A stretch of 23,261 nt of DNA from CAUZFZ01 sp963579025 (lineage in GTDB: Bacteria; Planctomycetota; Planctomycetia; Planctomycetales; Planctomycetaceae), in assembly GCA_963579025.1 (NCBI GenBank), contig CAUZFZ010000162.1:1-23261 (forward strand), read 5' to 3'. A program made the position numbers and the translations under genes. Positions 14,268 to 23,169 of this stretch are shown one piece after another. Each line of letters starts with the position of its first letter. Position 1 is the stretch's first letter. The notes beneath the pieces are model-generated. The model ran no database searches and had not been told where the DNA came from. It was given only the letters and a program-made list of their open reading frames with translations.

Positions 14268-16535
14268 ATGACATTCTCGATCAAACTGGCTGCGACGCTT
14301 GCGATGTTGTGTCTATTGTCGGGGAACGCGCGATCGCAGGACTCGCCGCCTCCACCAGCAGCAACTCCTGATGCGACCACCGACGCTCCTGCGCAGGCCG
14401 TGCCGGAGAAGCCGGCAACGCCTGCCCAACCGGTCGAACTGAAGCACCCCGATCCGGCAGATGTCCTGACTGGTATCAAGGCATTCATGGCCGACCGACC
14501 GGGTTTCGACGGTAGCGCCGTCGAGACGGCGAAGTTTGTCCCCAATGCATCGGCTCCGCAGCATCTGACGTTAACCGGAAAAGTCGCTTTCGAGTTTCAG
14601 CGGCGAGCGATCGCGAGACAGGCCGCGAACATCCTGAAGACCGCATACGGCGACGTGCCAGGGGGAGTCCAATTGCCGACCATTCAGGTCGATGGGCTCA
14701 AGCTGGAACTGGTGGCCGCCGACGAGATTCTCCGCGGAGTGAATGCATGGATGCAGGACCGTCCCGGATTTGAAGACTGCCAAATCACAGCAGCCGAGTA
14801 CGTGCTGAACGACGATGGCGACGTCGACGTCCGGCTGTCCGGCCGGGTCAGTTTTGCGTTTCAGAAGGCTGCGATCTGGAGTGCCTGCACCAATCTGCTC
14901 GCCGCGCGATACGGAGATGTCGCAACGGCAGGTGCCGCGGTGCCTGAAGTCCCCGCGGATCCACCAGTTCCGGCACCTGTTGAGGAAGCCGTTCCGGCTG
15001 ACCCACCAGCGCCCGCGGCGAATCCCGTCCCAGACGATTCATCCGCCGCACTGATCCCGTCGGGCAGTGGCATCGTCCGAGCGGCCAGTCTGAGTTATCG
15101 GCTCGCATCGGTTCGTTTTCTGCAGGTGGGACTACTGCAGGATCAGGAAACGACACCGGCACAACCCGCCACACCAAAGCCCGCCACCCCCAAGCCCACC
15201 ACAAAAAAGCCACCAACACCTCCAAAACCACCGACGCCTCCAAAGCCGCCGACTCCGGGAACCGTGCCAAAGCCAGGTGTGCCGGGTGCTCCCTCCCTGA
15301 TTCCCGCCGTGCCAGAACCGGCGACTCCGACCGGTCCGACGACGATTGTCATTCCTGGACTCCCGACCCCGCAGCTCGACGACGTGAAAGTCGTCTCTCC
15401 CAAGGCGGATTCGTTTCTGCAGACAGTGCAGCAATGGGCGGCCGCTCAGCCCGGACTGGAAGGTTGCAAAGTCACGAGCGGGACATTCAGCGTCGGCCCC
15501 GAAGGCCGCGACTGGCTCGTGCTTGAAGGGCATTTTGGATTTGCGTTTCAGAGGAGTGCAATCGAGCAGGCGTGTTCTGGCCTGCTGCTTGAGAAGTACG
15601 GCCCACAAGTCGTCGCGCCGGGGCAAGTTCCCGCCGCGACCGGGGACAATATGAAGCAGGCGTTTCCATCAGCCGCCCCCGTCCTGGCCGATCTGCAGAC
15701 TCATTTGAAAACGGGCATCTTTGATGGCTGCTCAATCACGGCTGCCAGTTATCAGCCCGGTCCAGGAACTGCGGATCTGATGCTGCTCGAAGGCCAGATC
15801 GGGTTTTCATTTCAGAAAGCACCACTAGCTCAGGCAGTCTCGACGGTCTTTCGTAAACGGTACGGTGACGTCATTACTGCAGTGTCGCCCGCACCGATTC
15901 CTCAGACGGACGACCTGGAAGTCGTGCTTCCCGATGCTGGCCGAGCTGTCGTCCGCATTCAATCCGCTTTGGGAATGAACGCCGCCTGGGACGGGATCCA
16001 ACTTCGTGGCGGAAAATATGTTGAGGAGGACGGGCAGGTCTACCTGGAACTGACTGGTTCGCTTGTGACTGAAGAACAGCGAGCCACAGCCGCGGACGTT
16101 GCCAATCAGGCTCTGCAGCAATCATTCGGCAAACTGGCCGGAACGTGGCCCACGCCACGAGTGGACGGACTGGGAATCATTGTTCCGTCGTCCGCCGATG
16201 CCGCCCGGTACTTCAACCGCGGTAAGAGCCTGTATCTGCAGAGAAAGTTTGAAAAGTCACGTGCCGCTTTCGACCAGGCCATCGCCACCGACCCTTACGA
16301 CCTGGCGTACCGATACTGGCGCGTTGCCTCCGTGCTGGGCGCTGGAGAAGACGACAATGCACGAGAACTGCTGCGACCGCTGACCATGCGTCGCTGGCAG
16401 GGAGACTCAGACGGTTACTCGACCGAATACATGCAGGTCCTGCGGAGCCTCGAACGTGTTCAGGGCCCCGTACGCCGTCGAATTGGCAAGTTGGAACGTG
16501 AAATCTTCGTCGATCTTGTCCGAAGCGGCCGGTGA
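14268..16535 (+). CDS. Exported protein with five BON-like repeats, Pro-rich linker and TPR-like tail
   Basis: The 755-residue product starts with a signal peptide (1-23, ending near GNARSQ). Five copies of a ~68-residue unit follow, at about 62-130, 148-218, 378-446, 469-535 and 554-622. Each has a helix, a Gly turn (RPGFDG, RPGFED, QPGLEG, TGIFDG, NAAWDG), a strand, then a core such as LTGKVAFEFQRRAI (R1), LSGRVSFAFQKAAI (R2), LEGHFGFAFQRSAI (R3) or LEGQIGFSFQKAPL (R4). A helix ending in YGDV or its equivalent closes each unit. R5 is the most diverged. The strand-helix layout resembles BON domains. Between R2 and R3 is a ~150-residue P/A/T/K linker (about 222-370) with KPPTPPKPPTP repeats, suited to spanning peptidoglycan. 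Residues 642-700 look like a TPR (YFNRGKSLYLQRKFEKS). AAAAGG lies 7 bases before the ATG. It probably sits in the periplasm or envelope; function unknown. Confidence 0.8.
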   Translation: MTFSIKLAATLAMLCLLSGNARSQDSPPPPAATPDATTDAPAQAVPEKPATPAQPVELKHPDPADVLTGIKAFMADRPGFDGSAVETAKFVPNASAPQHLTLTGKVAFEFQRRAIARQAANILKTAYGDVPGGVQLPTIQVDGLKLELVAADEILRGVNAWMQDRPGFEDCQITAAEYVLNDDGDVDVRLSGRVSFAFQKAAIWSACTNLLAARYGDVATAGAAVPEVPADPPVPAPVEEAVPADPPAPAANPVPDDSSAALIPSGSGIVRAASLSYRLASVRFLQVGLLQDQETTPAQPATPKPATPKPTTKKPPTPPKPPTPPKPPTPGTVPKPGVPGAPSLIPAVPEPATPTGPTTIVIPGLPTPQLDDVKVVSPKADSFLQTVQQWAAAQPGLEGCKVTSGTFSVGPEGRDWLVLEGHFGFAFQRSAIEQACSGLLLEKYGPQVVAPGQVPAATGDNMKQAFPSAAPVLADLQTHLKTGIFDGCSITAASYQPGPGTADLMLLEGQIGFSFQKAPLAQAVSTVFRKRYGDVITAVSPAPIPQTDDLEVVLPDAGRAVVRIQSALGMNAAWDGIQLRGGKYVEEDGQVYLELTGSLVTEEQRATAADVANQALQQSFGKLAGTWPTPRVDGLGIIVPSSADAARYFNRGKSLYLQRKFEKSRAAFDQAIATDPYDLAYRYWRVASVLGAGEDDNARELLRPLTMRRWQGDSDGYSTEYMQVLRSLERVQGPVRRRIGKLEREIFVDLVRSGR

Positions 16536-16735
16536 TTCCGCTGTTCGCCGTGACGACTGCTTTTCACGGGGTTCTCCGCTAGACTCAGACGCTTTGCGCA
16601 GCCGACGGCTGTTCGTGAATCGCAATGCAACGTCCGGTTTTCGGCGCTACAGGCCGGACAATGATGCTCCGAACGCGTCTCGCGTCCGAGTCTCTGCGAT
16701 TTCCTGGGTATCCCTGTTGAGAGGCCAATGTTCCT

Positions 16736-18019
16736 GTGAGTTCTACATCTGTGATCGGGCTTCAGTGGGGTGACGAAGCCAAGGGGAAAATCGTTGACCT
16801 GCTGACTTCGCAGCACGACGTCGTGATCCGCTATCTGGGTGGCAACAACGCTGGCCACACCGTCATCTTCGACGGCGAGACCTACAAGCTTTCGCTTCTT
16901 CCAGCCGGCATCCTGCACGACTCGGTGGTTTCCGTAATCGCGACCGGGGTCGTCATCCATCCCAAAGCGTTTCTCGACGAACTGGGCAGTCTTGTCTCGC
17001 GGCGAGGCGCGGTCCCGCCTGAGCGGCTCATGATCAGTGACCGGGCGCACGTCGTGTTTCCGTATCACATGGCGCAGGAAGTCGCGTTCGAGAAGGCGCG
17101 CGGAGGCGAGGCGATCGGCACAACGATGCGTGGCATTGGCCTGTGTTACCGAGATAAGGCGGGACGCACGCATGCAATCCGCATGGGCGATCTGGTGCGT
17201 CCCAATGTGCTCCGCAAACGCCTGAGTGAAATTGTCCCGCAAAAGAACGCCGCGATTCAGGCAATCGACCCGGACTTCCAGCCACTCGACGTCGACGCGA
17301 TCTTTGAAGAGTACTCGGGCTACGCCGAGCAACTTGGCCCGTTCGTCACCGACACGACAGCGTTCCTGCACAAGGCCCTCGCGAACAACAAACGTCTGCT
17401 GTTCGAAGGTGCCCAGGGGTGTCTGCTGGACATCGATCACGGATCGTTCCCCTATGTGACGTCCTCAAACAGTTCCGGTTGCGGGATTCACAGTGGCAGT
17501 GGCGTTTCGGAACGAGTCATCTCGAAGATGATCGGCGTGGTGAAGGCTTACACGACACGAGTCGGGGGCGGCCCGTTTCCCACGGAACTGCACGATGAAA
17601 TCGGACAGCACATCCGCGACGTCGGACACGAATACGGCACCGTCACGGGCAGGCCAAGACGTTGCGGCTGGTTCGATGCCGTCGCCGCCGGTTACGGAGC
17701 CCGCATCAGCGGTATTGATGTGCTGGCCGTCATGCTGGTTGACGTCCTCGACGGACTTGATGAGCTCTCGATCTGCGAGGCGTACGAAATCGACGGCAAA
17801 CGCACGACCGATTTCCCCAGTCACATTGACGACCTGGCAAAGGTGAAACCCGTCTACCGCACGCTTCCCGGCTGGAAGCAGGACATTACCGGGGTTCGCA
17901 GACGAGCCGATCTGCCTGAGAATGCATTGCGATATGTGGAGACAATCGCCGAATTGATCGGCTATCCGGTCGAAGTCATTTCCGTGGGCCCCGATCGCGA
18001 GCAGACTATTCTGGAATGA
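16736..18019 (+). CDS. purA: Adenylosuccinate synthetase
   Basis: The 427-residue enzyme joins IMP and aspartate with GTP to make adenylosuccinate, the first committed step to AMP. Signatures are in order and intact: WGDEAKGK (11-18, catalytic Asp13), GGNNAGHTV (His41), GTTMRGIG, LFEGAQG, then SSNSSGCGIHSGSGV, VKAYTTRVGGGPFPTEL, EYGTVTGRPRRCGWFD and VGPDREQTI near the C-terminus. Length and residue numbering match the E. coli enzyme. The start is GTG 16736 (MSSTSVIGLQ), with GAGAGG 11 bases upstream. No other purine gene is adjacent; it stands between two exported-protein genes. Confidence 0.97.
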   Translation: MSSTSVIGLQWGDEAKGKIVDLLTSQHDVVIRYLGGNNAGHTVIFDGETYKLSLLPAGILHDSVVSVIATGVVIHPKAFLDELGSLVSRRGAVPPERLMISDRAHVVFPYHMAQEVAFEKARGGEAIGTTMRGIGLCYRDKAGRTHAIRMGDLVRPNVLRKRLSEIVPQKNAAIQAIDPDFQPLDVDAIFEEYSGYAEQLGPFVTDTTAFLHKALANNKRLLFEGAQGCLLDIDHGSFPYVTSSNSSGCGIHSGSGVSERVISKMIGVVKAYTTRVGGGPFPTELHDEIGQHIRDVGHEYGTVTGRPRRCGWFDAVAAGYGARISGIDVLAVMLVDVLDGLDELSICEAYEIDGKRTTDFPSHIDDLAKVKPVYRTLPGWKQDITGVRRRADLPENALRYVETIAELIGYPVEVISVGPDREQTILE

Positions 18020-18053
18020 ACGGCTCAGGCTTGACGGTCCGTGGCGCAGTCCA

Positions 18054-18080
18054 GATTAAGAGTAGGATTAAGATTAAGAT
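18054..18080. repeat. Half-copy of the TTAATC-iterated repeat
   Basis: The tract from 18054 has the same 20 bases as 10661-10680 and continues with another AGATTAAGAT unit. Only one arm is present. It lies 35 bases after purA and about 30 before the next start, so it is a dispersed intergenic repeat. Confidence 0.75.
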
Positions 18081-18110
18081 CTGACACCGGCCCATCACAC
18101 GAGGCTGATC

Positions 18111-20528
18111 ATGAAGACGCTTCGATTTCTCGCTTGCACGTTCGCCATTCTGACCTGCCTACCCACGCAGGCTGATCCGCCTCACGTCAGCTACATCTTC
18201 CCGGCGGGTGGCCAACGTGGAACCACGGTCAGTTTTCGAGTCGGCGGGCACAATCTGTACCTGGGCTGCCCCTTCGAACTCAGCGGTCCCGGCGTCACAG
18301 CCACAGAACGAATTGAGCGAACCGAGACAACCTGGTTCGAAGGCCCGGTAATTCCGCAGCCCGCATCCCAGCGCAAAGAGGATTACGCCAAGGACTACGC
18401 CGGCTCGCTCGATATCGCAGCCGATGCAGCACTGGGATCGCGGTACTGGCGAGTCTCGACATCGCAGGGCGTCACACCGCGCATGAAGTTTCAGGTCGGC
18501 GATCTGCCGGAAGTTGTCGAGCAGGAAATCGACGGAGATCCCGTGCCGGTCGCCGTGACGCTGCCGGTGACGATCAACGGTCGCATTTTTCCTCGAGAAG
18601 ACGTCGACATCTGGACCTTCGACGCGAAAGCCGGCCAGCAACTCAGTTGCGAGGTCTTTGCATCGCGCCTCGGCTCGCCGCTTGATTCCCGGCTCGAGAT
18701 ACGCAGCCCCGACGGGCAGATGCTGGTGCAGAACGTCGACACGTTCGGTACTGACTCGTTCGTGCAATTTGAAGCCCCGTCGGATGGCACTTATGAATGT
18801 CGCATTCACGACATCAAATTCAACGGGCTGCAGGATCATGTTTATCGGCTGACGATTCGCAACGGAGCGTATATCCGCTCGGTCTATCCCCTGGGCGGCA
18901 AACGCGGTGAGTCAGTTGCTTTGACGCTGTCCGGCGCGAACGTGCCGGACCAACCGGTTGCTGTCGCGATTCCCGCCGCAGCCGGTGCCATCCACCATTG
19001 GCAGATGGCCGGCAAACCATTCGCATCAAATCCCGTCACTCTTGTAGCGGGTGACCTGGACGAGCATCTCGAATCTGAACCCAACGATCTGCTCGCAGAA
19101 GAATCCAGCGAGTCCACACCATCCGTTGCACCAAAGGTCAGTGACTTTGCCGTTCCATCCGCGCTGAATGGTCAAATCAACGGACCAGGTGACACCGACC
19201 TGTGGCGGTTCACGGCGACAGCAGGCCAGTCCCTGGTGATTGAAGTCTTCGCATCCCGTCTCGGGACGCCGCTCGACGCTGTGCTGAGTGTTCTATCGAG
19301 TGAACTGAAACAGCTCGCGCTGAATGACGACGTCAAAGGCGGCGTCACCGATTCCCGTCTGAGCTGGAAGGTCCCGAAGGGCGAACATTTCTATCTGCAG
19401 ATCCGTGATCAGTTCGCATCCCGTGGAGGAGACGAGTTCGCCTATCGCATTCACATCACTGAAGCGGCAGCCGACACAATGGGATTTGCACTCACTCTGC
19501 CGGCTGATGCCATTACGGTGACCGCCGGCGACGAAGCCGGTGCGAAGGTCAAGCTGAATGTCGACAGGTCCGCCGGTTACAAGGGTGAGATTGAAATCAC
19601 GGCGGAAGGACTCCCTGAAGGTGTCACACTCGAAGGGACCGCGATCGGCAAGAACAAGCCGAATACGACCCTCGTCTTCAAGGCCACGGACAAGACGAAC
19701 ATCGGACTCGCTAATATCCGCATCATTGGTCGATCGACGGAACCTGACACGGACATTGTCAGCACCGCAAAATTTCCTGGTTCATACGGCGAGCCGGACG
19801 TCACAAACATAGCGTTTGCCGTTGCACTCCAAACGCCGTTCAAATTCTCTTCTCCATTCGAAACCAAATACGCATCGCGGGGCACGGTCTACGGTCGGAA
19901 CTACCAGATCGACCGAGGCGGTTTCGAGGGGCCGATTGAAGTGGAAATGGCTGATCGGCAGACTCGGCACCTGCAGGGCGTCACGGGCCCGAAAGTCATC
20001 GTCCCGCCTGGCGAGTCTGAGTTCTACTATGCGATCTCACTGCCACCGTGGATGGAGATTGGTCGAACCAGCCGGTCCTGCCTGATCGTCTCGGCCATCA
20101 TTGAAACACCTGACGGTAGTAAGCACCGAGTCAGCTATTCGTCACAAACGCAGGACGATCAGATCATCTGCCTCGTGGACCCGGTGCGTCTGAGTATCGG
20201 CACACCGAGCAAGACCCTCGGAGTACATGCAGGCCAGACTGTCGAACTTCCCATCACGATCGGACGAGGCACTGGCCTAACGGGACCGGTCACCGTGCAA
20301 TTGCGTTCGGCGAGTCACATCCGCGGCTGGTCGTCCGAGCCCGTCGAAGTCGCGGCTGGCATGACACAGGGCACCCTGCCCATTCAGTTCGCAGCGGAAG
20401 ACGTCGGCCCGTTCAACGCACCGTTGATCCTGGAAGCAACCATCCAGGACGACCGCGGTATGCCAGTCAAAAGCGAGTGCCCCATCCACGTGCGACTGCT
20501 CGTCTCGCCGGCTTCATCAGCCCGGTAG
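18111..20528 (+). CDS. Exported PPC-domain, multi-beta-sandwich protein
   Basis: The 805-residue product begins with a signal peptide (1-21, MKTLRFLACTFAILTCLPTQ then ADPP). Two prepeptidase C-terminal (PPC) domains are recognisable: about 149-250, with DVDIWTF (164-170), VFASRLGSPLD and Y-rich closing strands, and about 349-452, with DTDLWRF (361-367) and VFASRLGTPLD. Each is preceded by an IPT/TIG-like segment of the pattern FPAGGQRGTTVSFRVGG (30-46) and YPLGGKRGESVALTLSG (about 259-275). Residues 455-800 are further Ig-like beta domains without motifs I recognise. Similar proteins are abundant in planctomycetes, often next to DUF1549/DUF1553 genes, which are absent here. GAGG lies 7 bases before the ATG. 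It probably acts as a surface or periplasmic binding protein. Confidence 0.85.
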   Translation: MKTLRFLACTFAILTCLPTQADPPHVSYIFPAGGQRGTTVSFRVGGHNLYLGCPFELSGPGVTATERIERTETTWFEGPVIPQPASQRKEDYAKDYAGSLDIAADAALGSRYWRVSTSQGVTPRMKFQVGDLPEVVEQEIDGDPVPVAVTLPVTINGRIFPREDVDIWTFDAKAGQQLSCEVFASRLGSPLDSRLEIRSPDGQMLVQNVDTFGTDSFVQFEAPSDGTYECRIHDIKFNGLQDHVYRLTIRNGAYIRSVYPLGGKRGESVALTLSGANVPDQPVAVAIPAAAGAIHHWQMAGKPFASNPVTLVAGDLDEHLESEPNDLLAEESSESTPSVAPKVSDFAVPSALNGQINGPGDTDLWRFTATAGQSLVIEVFASRLGTPLDAVLSVLSSELKQLALNDDVKGGVTDSRLSWKVPKGEHFYLQIRDQFASRGGDEFAYRIHITEAAADTMGFALTLPADAITVTAGDEAGAKVKLNVDRSAGYKGEIEITAEGLPEGVTLEGTAIGKNKPNTTLVFKATDKTNIGLANIRIIGRSTEPDTDIVSTAKFPGSYGEPDVTNIAFAVALQTPFKFSSPFETKYASRGTVYGRNYQIDRGGFEGPIEVEMADRQTRHLQGVTGPKVIVPPGESEFYYAISLPPWMEIGRTSRSCLIVSAIIETPDGSKHRVSYSSQTQDDQIICLVDPVRLSIGTPSKTLGVHAGQTVELPITIGRGTGLTGPVTVQLRSASHIRGWSSEPVEVAAGMTQGTLPIQFAAEDVGPFNAPLILEATIQDDRGMPVKSECPIHVRLLVSPASSAR

Positions 20529-20544
20529 TCCCCCTCAGCATCGC

Positions 20545-21194
20545 AGTCCGGCAATAGGACAGAAGCTCAGAGAGCTGGCCGGAACCTTCGGCTGCTTCAC
20601 TTCGGAGCAGGTGAAGTTTCTACCAGGCCGCATTCGGCGGAGAACACGTCCGCGTTACTATGATCGGTTCGCCCTGTGTGCTGCGGAGATCGCAACTCTG
20701 TGGCATCCGCCCACCGATTCCGTCGCCCGGCTGCAGCGGACGACGTGCCCGGAACTCGAACCGCCGGTGTGGCTGCCGTCTCCGCACCGAGATCCCGACG
20801 TCACGGCACTCGGCCGCGTGCAGTACCGCCGCCAGAGTTACGGCTTTGGTATCAAGCTCGACGACCGTCGCCGGCACCTGTTCATCTGCGGGAAGACGGG
20901 CATGCCGCAGCGAAGCAATCTCGCCGGTCCAGAACAAACTGGGCCAGTTCGTCGCCAACCCGCTGCCACGCACGCACGGCGTGTTGATTGCGGACCCTTT
21001 CCGGCATGCGGCACAGCAACCCGAGTTGGATGCGACAGAAACAAACAGCCCCCGGCTGCGGAACATCATCGACGCCCCGCGCAACCGCATCGACCTCCGC
21101 CGCATCATGGACCGCGGCCAGATCCTGATCGTCAACCTGAGCCAGGGCCGCATCGGAGAACCGGCGTCAAACCTGCTCGGAGCCTTCCTCGTCC
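20545..21194 (+). pseudogene. Remnant of a VirD4/TraG-type conjugative coupling ATPase
   Basis: Frame 1 (about 20545-20910) reads KLRELAGTFGCFTSEQ, then YYDRFALCAAEIATLWHPPT and DDRRRHLFICGKTGM, ending inside Walker A. Immediately after, frame 2 continues SEAISPVQNKLGQFVANPL, then LRNIIDAPRNRIDLRRIMDR and ILIVNLSQGRIGEPASNLLG, which is family sequence from far downstream. The junction at about 20905-20912 thus marks a large internal deletion with a frame change. About 28 extra residues (THGVLIADPFRHAAQQPE...) separate NPL and LRNII. Homology stops near LLGAFLV, and the rest of the C-terminus is gone. The intact family pumps DNA in type IV secretion or conjugation. A 281-residue ORF spans this stretch but is chimeric and not a real protein. 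Confidence 0.75.
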
Positions 21195-21564
21195 CGCGAC
21201 GCGGCCTGCTGGCGACTCCGGGCACAACACTGCTAAGCCTCCATGCGTGTCAGTCAGCTACGGCCGTTGTCCCTTCGCCGGGCAGGTCAAGACTCAGCGT
21301 CAAGGAAAAAATCATCCATTAGAAAAGAACGGCGAGAAATCTCCACTCGGTCCGGATTCTCCCTTGACTCGCTATTCTGGCCGGATGTCAGCCTCGGTTG
21401 CAAACGCAAAAGAGCCGCCTATAGTTGCTCGGCTTGGCACAGAATGGAGTCGGTAACGACCACGGAATCTGGTTATTTCACTCCTCATTTCCCAGATGCA
21501 GCGTGTAGTTTCGTTTCTACGAGGTCAGCACACGTTTGCAGAATTCTCCGCCCGATCATAAAAC
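21195..21564. other. Decayed region upstream of the two-gene unit
   Basis: The 370 bases after the coupling-protein remnant show no recognisable protein in any frame; short ORFs there are not family-like. The sequence becomes visibly more AT-rich from about 21300, unlike the genes to the left, consistent with foreign or decayed DNA. A promoter candidate lies within it. Confidence 0.4.
21398..21425 (+). promoter_or_regulatory. Candidate promoter of the two-gene unit
   Basis: TTGCAA (21398-21403) and TATAGT (21420-21425, 5 of 6 to consensus) are separated by 16 bases, about 140 bases before the ATG at 21565. This is by pattern only. Confidence 0.3.
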
Positions 21565-21828
21565 ATGTCATCTGAACACCAGCGCATGCTGGACATGATT
21601 GAGCACGATGTCTTTCTTTGGGAAGGTGTCCCAGAGCGGCCTTCTGCCGTTTATGGCCGCGATGGCAATGATCATGTTCTCTCGCGAGGAGGATTGACTC
21701 GTGAATCGCTCGACGCCGATCTGACTCCGACCGACGGGGCTAGGCACGTTTTCGAGCGAATGCGAGTCAACTTTGAAACTGGCGAGATCACGTTTTCAAA
21801 GTTTGAGCCACTCAAGGGAGCGGACTAG
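21565..21828 (+). CDS. Small acidic protein of unknown function, first gene of the pair
   Basis: The 87-residue product matches no family I recognise. It is hydrophilic and acidic, has no signal peptide or membrane segment, and reads as a helix (HQRMLDMIEHDVFLW) followed by a Gly/Arg-rich loop (YGRDGNDHVLSRGGL), a charged helix (GARHVFERMRVNF) and a short strand (ETGEITFSKF). The ATG has no clear Shine-Dalgarno; ATG 21586 is an alternative. Its TAG stop touches the ATG of the next gene, so the two are almost certainly coexpressed. It could be a partner, regulator or immunity protein of that gene; this is inference from layout only. Confidence 0.6.
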   Translation: MSSEHQRMLDMIEHDVFLWEGVPERPSAVYGRDGNDHVLSRGGLTRESLDADLTPTDGARHVFERMRVNFETGEITFSKFEPLKGAD

Positions 21829-23169
21829 ATGGACAGCGGCTACCTCATCCTTAAACGAGGTCAGTCGAACGATTCGCTCTTTTTTGCCCGCGACGAGTCA
21901 GAACGTGACGCGAAAGTTGACGTGCAGACTGATTACCGAATCAGTCCTATCTTCGCGGTCGATCCCGACGCCGCCCAAGCGCCGGAACTTGCAGCTACTG
22001 CCCACGTCGGCTTCTTCGCCTTCGAACGGGCGTTCACAGAGATCGCCAGGGCCAAGGAAAACTCAGACAAATCGCTGAGGGGACATTGTTGGTTCAGCTA
22101 CGGTCTGGCGTCCTTCATCGTTTTCACGTCCGATTCTGATCAGCTGTTGAAGATTCGTGACAATGCCATTGGCACAGTTCGGTCATTTGAGCATTGGGCC
22201 ATTCGCGATCACTCAATCGACGTTCGCGCGGTTGAATTGTCGCCGCCTGTCGAGGTAAACGTCGAAGAATTCACGCTGATCGGCATGCGATCGACAGACG
22301 ACTTCGACCTGCGGCACCTCGTTGATGAGATACGCAACGGGGTCAACGCCTTAACGGAACATTCCGTTCAACACGCTCCTCATTATCTCGACGTGATCAA
22401 GAATCTGATTTTCGCGATCAACGGTCGTGTCGCTCACATTCGCACTCTTAAAGCTGAACTGGACGAAATGCGGCCCACGGTTGCCACACAAACTATTGAG
22501 GTGGCGACTTTGGAGACCGTCGAGCGGCTGCAGAAACGAATCAACGCCGCGACAGATCACCTCGTTCAGATCAACTCCATACTCGCCTATGCACTCTCCC
22601 AGACTTTTGGTGGAGCCGCGCCGCTGCTTGAAAATCGATGTTTCGTGCACAGCCATTCGTTGCTTGGCATCGGTACGGCCATTGCTTCGCTGCACGCCTT
22701 CACAAGGAAGGTCGACGACGTATTCACCGATATCCCAGTGCACTCTGCGGTCCGTGATTGCTTTCGCATCGCGAAACCTCTGAATGTGTTTCGCTCGCTG
22801 GCGGATGTCGACTTGTCGGAGTGGAAAGGTCAGAAGCAGCAAACAGATTTGTTGATTGAGCGAGCAAAGTCCGAGGAGCAGACGGCACGGCCTCACTTGC
22901 TGTTCTTCAGTGGACGTCTCGGATTCCACGAGGCCGCCTACTCGTTGAGTGCAGCGCTGCAGGCCCTTCCGGCTGCTGACACTGCGCGTTGGAGCCTGAT
23001 GACCCTCAGTCATGAATTGATGCACGCACACGTCCGACAACTGTTCGAGTCTATTCTCGCACCGGATATCGAAGTCGAATCCGGCAATGCTGCTTTTGTG
23101 GAGACGTTTCGCAAGTACAAACAGTTCCTCGCAGGTAGTATGGCTCATCTGAAAAAATCTGCAACATAG
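21829..23169 (+). CDS. Unrecognised protein with C-terminal HELMH zincin-like motif
   Basis: The 446-residue product has no family I can name. Residues 1-150 look like mixed alpha/beta (ILKRGQSNDSLFFARDE, HVGFFAFERAF, FSYGLASFIVFTSD). Residues ~155-290 are mainly helical with coiled-coil-like heptads (HIRTLKAELDEM, TLETVERLQKRINAATDHL). Near the end come LLFFSGRLGFHEAAYSLSAALQ and LSHELMHAHVRQLFESIL, with HExxH at His395-His399. A third metal ligand is not obvious; Glu residues in EVESGNAAFVETF are candidates. The chain stops only 47 residues after HELMH, short for a zincin, so it may be C-terminally truncated; an A6 run lies at 23152-23157 just before the stop. GGGAG sits about 9 bases before the ATG, inside the preceding gene. 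There is no signal peptide. Confidence 0.6.
   Translation: MDSGYLILKRGQSNDSLFFARDESERDAKVDVQTDYRISPIFAVDPDAAQAPELAATAHVGFFAFERAFTEIARAKENSDKSLRGHCWFSYGLASFIVFTSDSDQLLKIRDNAIGTVRSFEHWAIRDHSIDVRAVELSPPVEVNVEEFTLIGMRSTDDFDLRHLVDEIRNGVNALTEHSVQHAPHYLDVIKNLIFAINGRVAHIRTLKAELDEMRPTVATQTIEVATLETVERLQKRINAATDHLVQINSILAYALSQTFGGAAPLLENRCFVHSHSLLGIGTAIASLHAFTRKVDDVFTDIPVHSAVRDCFRIAKPLNVFRSLADVDLSEWKGQKQQTDLLIERAKSEEQTARPHLLFFSGRLGFHEAAYSLSAALQALPAADTARWSLMTLSHELMHAHVRQLFESILAPDIEVESGNAAFVETFRKYKQFLAGSMAHLKKSAT

Noticed and set aside
15166..15270. Short tandem repeats that could suggest a CRISPR or satellite
   Set aside because: They encode the KPPTPP-type Pro linker in frame; there is no spacer/repeat structure.
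16728..16739. Three-codon mini-ORF (ATG TTC CTG TGA) overlapping the purA GTG start
   Set aside because: It could be a coupling peptide, but the SD spacing to its ATG is too short (3 bases) and such overlaps arise easily by chance.
16460..17440. Minus-strand ORF of 326 codons opposite purA
   Set aside because: purA is unambiguous on the + strand; the antisense product is Arg/His-rich without motifs.
20611..21456. A single 281-residue protein across the coupling-ATPase remnant
   Set aside because: Only its first ~100 residues match the family; the rest is Pro/Arg-rich out-of-frame translation, while the true downstream homology is in another frame.
21556..21564. TAAAAC directly before ATG 21565 as a -10 box
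   Set aside because: The start point would fall inside the ORF; the TTGCAA/TATAGT pair further up is more sensible.
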